DNA of 7,196 bases from positions 1 to 7,196 of the forward strand of contig JAPPDN010000316.1 of the NCBI GenBank assembly GCA_028824575.1, read 5' to 3'. This stretch comes from Candidatus Poribacteria bacterium (GTDB lineage Bacteria > Poribacteria > WGA-4E > WGA-3G). Numbering within the stretch: the first letter of the stretch is position 1; each line of letters starts with the position of its first letter. This document shows, piece by piece, positions 6,672 through 7,196 of this stretch. The position numbers and the translations under genes were made by a program. Under the pieces are notes generated by a model. The model was not told where the DNA came from and searched no databases. It saw nothing but the letters and a program-made list of their open reading frames with translations.

Positions 6672-6787
6672 AACAACTCAGTTTTATTTTTTAACGCGTG
6701 AGCGTTCCATCTACACGAATCTTCAGGTTAGGAATCAATATCTGTATCTGTAGATTGCCTCTACTGTTTACAATGCCGTTCTCATTA

Positions 6788-6817
6788 AGAACACCTGAGT
6801 GTCTAAAAAGTTACGCG
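6788..6817. repeat. 30-bp repeat, copy 2 (leader of exbB)
   Basis: AGAACACCTGAG (6788-6799), an 8-base spacer and AAGTTACGCG (6808-6817), identical in both blocks and spacing to 4416-4445. The part AGAACACCTGAGTGTCT is itself an imperfect inverted repeat. This copy is 213 bases upstream of the exbB ATG on the coding strand. Like copy 1, it lies between the hairpin that ends the upstream gene and the start of the next gene. Confidence 0.7.
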
Positions 6818-6870
6818 CTTTATTTGCGTGTTACTGAGGGCGGCATCGTAGGTGATATTGCTAAACGCGA

Positions 6871-6902
6871 TATCGCTGGACACGCCTTCGTGTCCAGCGA
6901 TA
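6871..6902 (-). terminator. Perfect 13-bp hairpin after the right-edge gene, probable terminator
   Basis: TATCGCTGGACAC (6871-6883) and GTGTCCAGCGATA (6890-6902) pair perfectly around a 6-base loop, 10 bases after the stop of the right-edge gene. It is long and stable, but in neither direction is it followed by a clean T-run, so it may be a non-canonical terminator or a 3'-end-stabilising structure. It overlaps an alternative stem formed by 6854-6861 and 6867-6874. Confidence 0.5.
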
Positions 6903-6912
6903 CACAAAACAT

Positions 6913-7196
6913 TTAGAAGCCCATCATTGCTCGCACGAAGGTGGTGTTACTCGTCGTGTGGTCGAGCAAGATAGTCGTTCGCCGATAACCCGCGAGGATG
7001 ACGATGTTGAACCCAAGCCATTCACCACGGTTGATTGCTTGGACTTCAAAGATTCGGGTTCGCAAATCCGGTCTGTAGAGTACGGGGACATCTTCATCTT
7101 CCGGGAAGTTTGTCAAATAGTTTTTGAAGTTATCATCCCGGTTGGTGAATTTGCGGTATTGGAAAACGCCAAGAATGTTCATCCTTTGCGAGAACT
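6913..7196 (-). CDS. 3' end of an unidentified gene, possible outer-membrane beta-barrel protein
   Basis: The frame is open from the right edge to TAA at 6913-6915, giving 93 visible residues. The ATG at 7180-7182 has AAGG directly against it with no spacing, and the frame stays open upstream of it, so it is probably internal and the gene is cut by the window. There is no signal peptide or membrane helix in the visible part. It has short alternating polar/hydrophobic stretches (NILGVFQYRKFT, EWLGFNIVILAGYRRTT, TTFVRAMMGF) separated by polar turns, and it ends in Phe. A terminal aromatic residue after an alternating strand is the usual C-terminal signal of outer-membrane barrels recognised by the BAM machinery, so a barrel C-terminus is plausible. 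The family itself is not recognised. It has the same direction as exbB and sits 338 bases upstream, behind its own hairpin. Confidence 0.6.
   Translation of the reverse strand, partial: FSQRMNILGVFQYRKFTNRDDNFKNYLTNFPEDEDVPVLYRPDLRTRIFEVQAINRGEWLGFNIVILAGYRRTTILLDHTTSNTTFVRAMMGF

Larger units (their letters stand above)
6575..6912. other. 338-bp intergenic region: exbB leader with hairpins and a repeat, no gene
   Basis: The region runs between the exbB start and the end of the right-edge gene. It contains the exbB ribosome binding site, two hairpins near exbB (6596-6621, 6651-6671), copy 2 of the 30-bp repeat (6788-6817) and two overlapping hairpins (6854-6902). A plus-strand frame of 72 codons (6698-6916) is open, but it lacks a convincing ribosome site and crosses the hairpins and the repeat, so it is not called. 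No tRNA-like fold and no clear Fur-type operator were seen. The exbB promoter must lie here but could not be fixed. Confidence 0.6.

Noticed and set aside
6710..6738. Candidate exbB promoter on the minus strand: TTGATT (6738-6733), 17 bases, TGTAGA (6715-6710)
   Set aside because: Spacing is right, but the -10 matches consensus at only 3 of 6 positions and similar weak matches occur nearby, so it cannot be told from chance.
6698..6916. 72-codon open frame on the plus strand in the gap before exbB
   Set aside because: No convincing ribosome site; it runs through the 30-bp repeat and the perfect hairpin and ends against the stop of the convergent edge gene. The protein resembles nothing I know. 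More likely non-coding or repeat-derived.

Overview
The window looks like a chromosomal segment from a Gram-negative (diderm) bacterium with mid-range GC. It carries an ExbB/ExbD proton-channel cluster, which only makes sense with an outer membrane, and a bacterial-type large subunit of glutamate synthase. The style of the ExbB/ExbD proteins (Asp-Cys in the ExbD membrane helix, PPP linkers, a carboxypeptidase-regulatory-like domain fused to ExbB) would fit a PVC-neighbourhood or Poribacteria-like lineage. That placement is a guess from general familiarity, not something the sequence proves.

Layout. Positions 1-3801 (+) hold the 3' five-sixths or so of gltB, with its start off the left edge. 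A strong bidirectional hairpin at 3850-3883 separates it from a convergent minus-strand cluster. Read in its direction of transcription (right to left), the cluster is: exbB with an N-terminal periplasmic domain (6574-5570), exbD copy A (5455-5006), exbD copy B (4952-4530), an intrinsic terminator (4513-4486), then exbD copy C (4372-3929). Copies A and C are close paralogues, and the divergent copy B lies between them. At the right edge (6913-7196, minus) is the 3' end of another gene, whose last residues look like the end of an outer-membrane beta-barrel. A perfect 13-bp hairpin follows it.

How the parts fit. ExbB and ExbD form the inner-membrane proton-driven motor that energises outer-membrane or cell-wall processes through TonB/TolA-type partners. 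No TonB is visible here. A single channel gene with three ExbD genes, a hairpin after exbB and a true terminator before the last exbD suggests that subunit ratio and choice of ExbD are controlled. A 30-bp repeat occurs twice, in the leader of exbB and in the leader of the last exbD. It may be a shared control site or a dispersed genomic repeat. The 338-bp gap in front of exbB has several hairpins and no convincing gene.

The most notable points are the 1:3 ExbB:ExbD gene set, the domain fusion on ExbB, a Gln where E. coli ExbB has Glu176, the internal terminator, and the shared 30-bp repeat. The odd basic tail of GltB may mark a frameshift.
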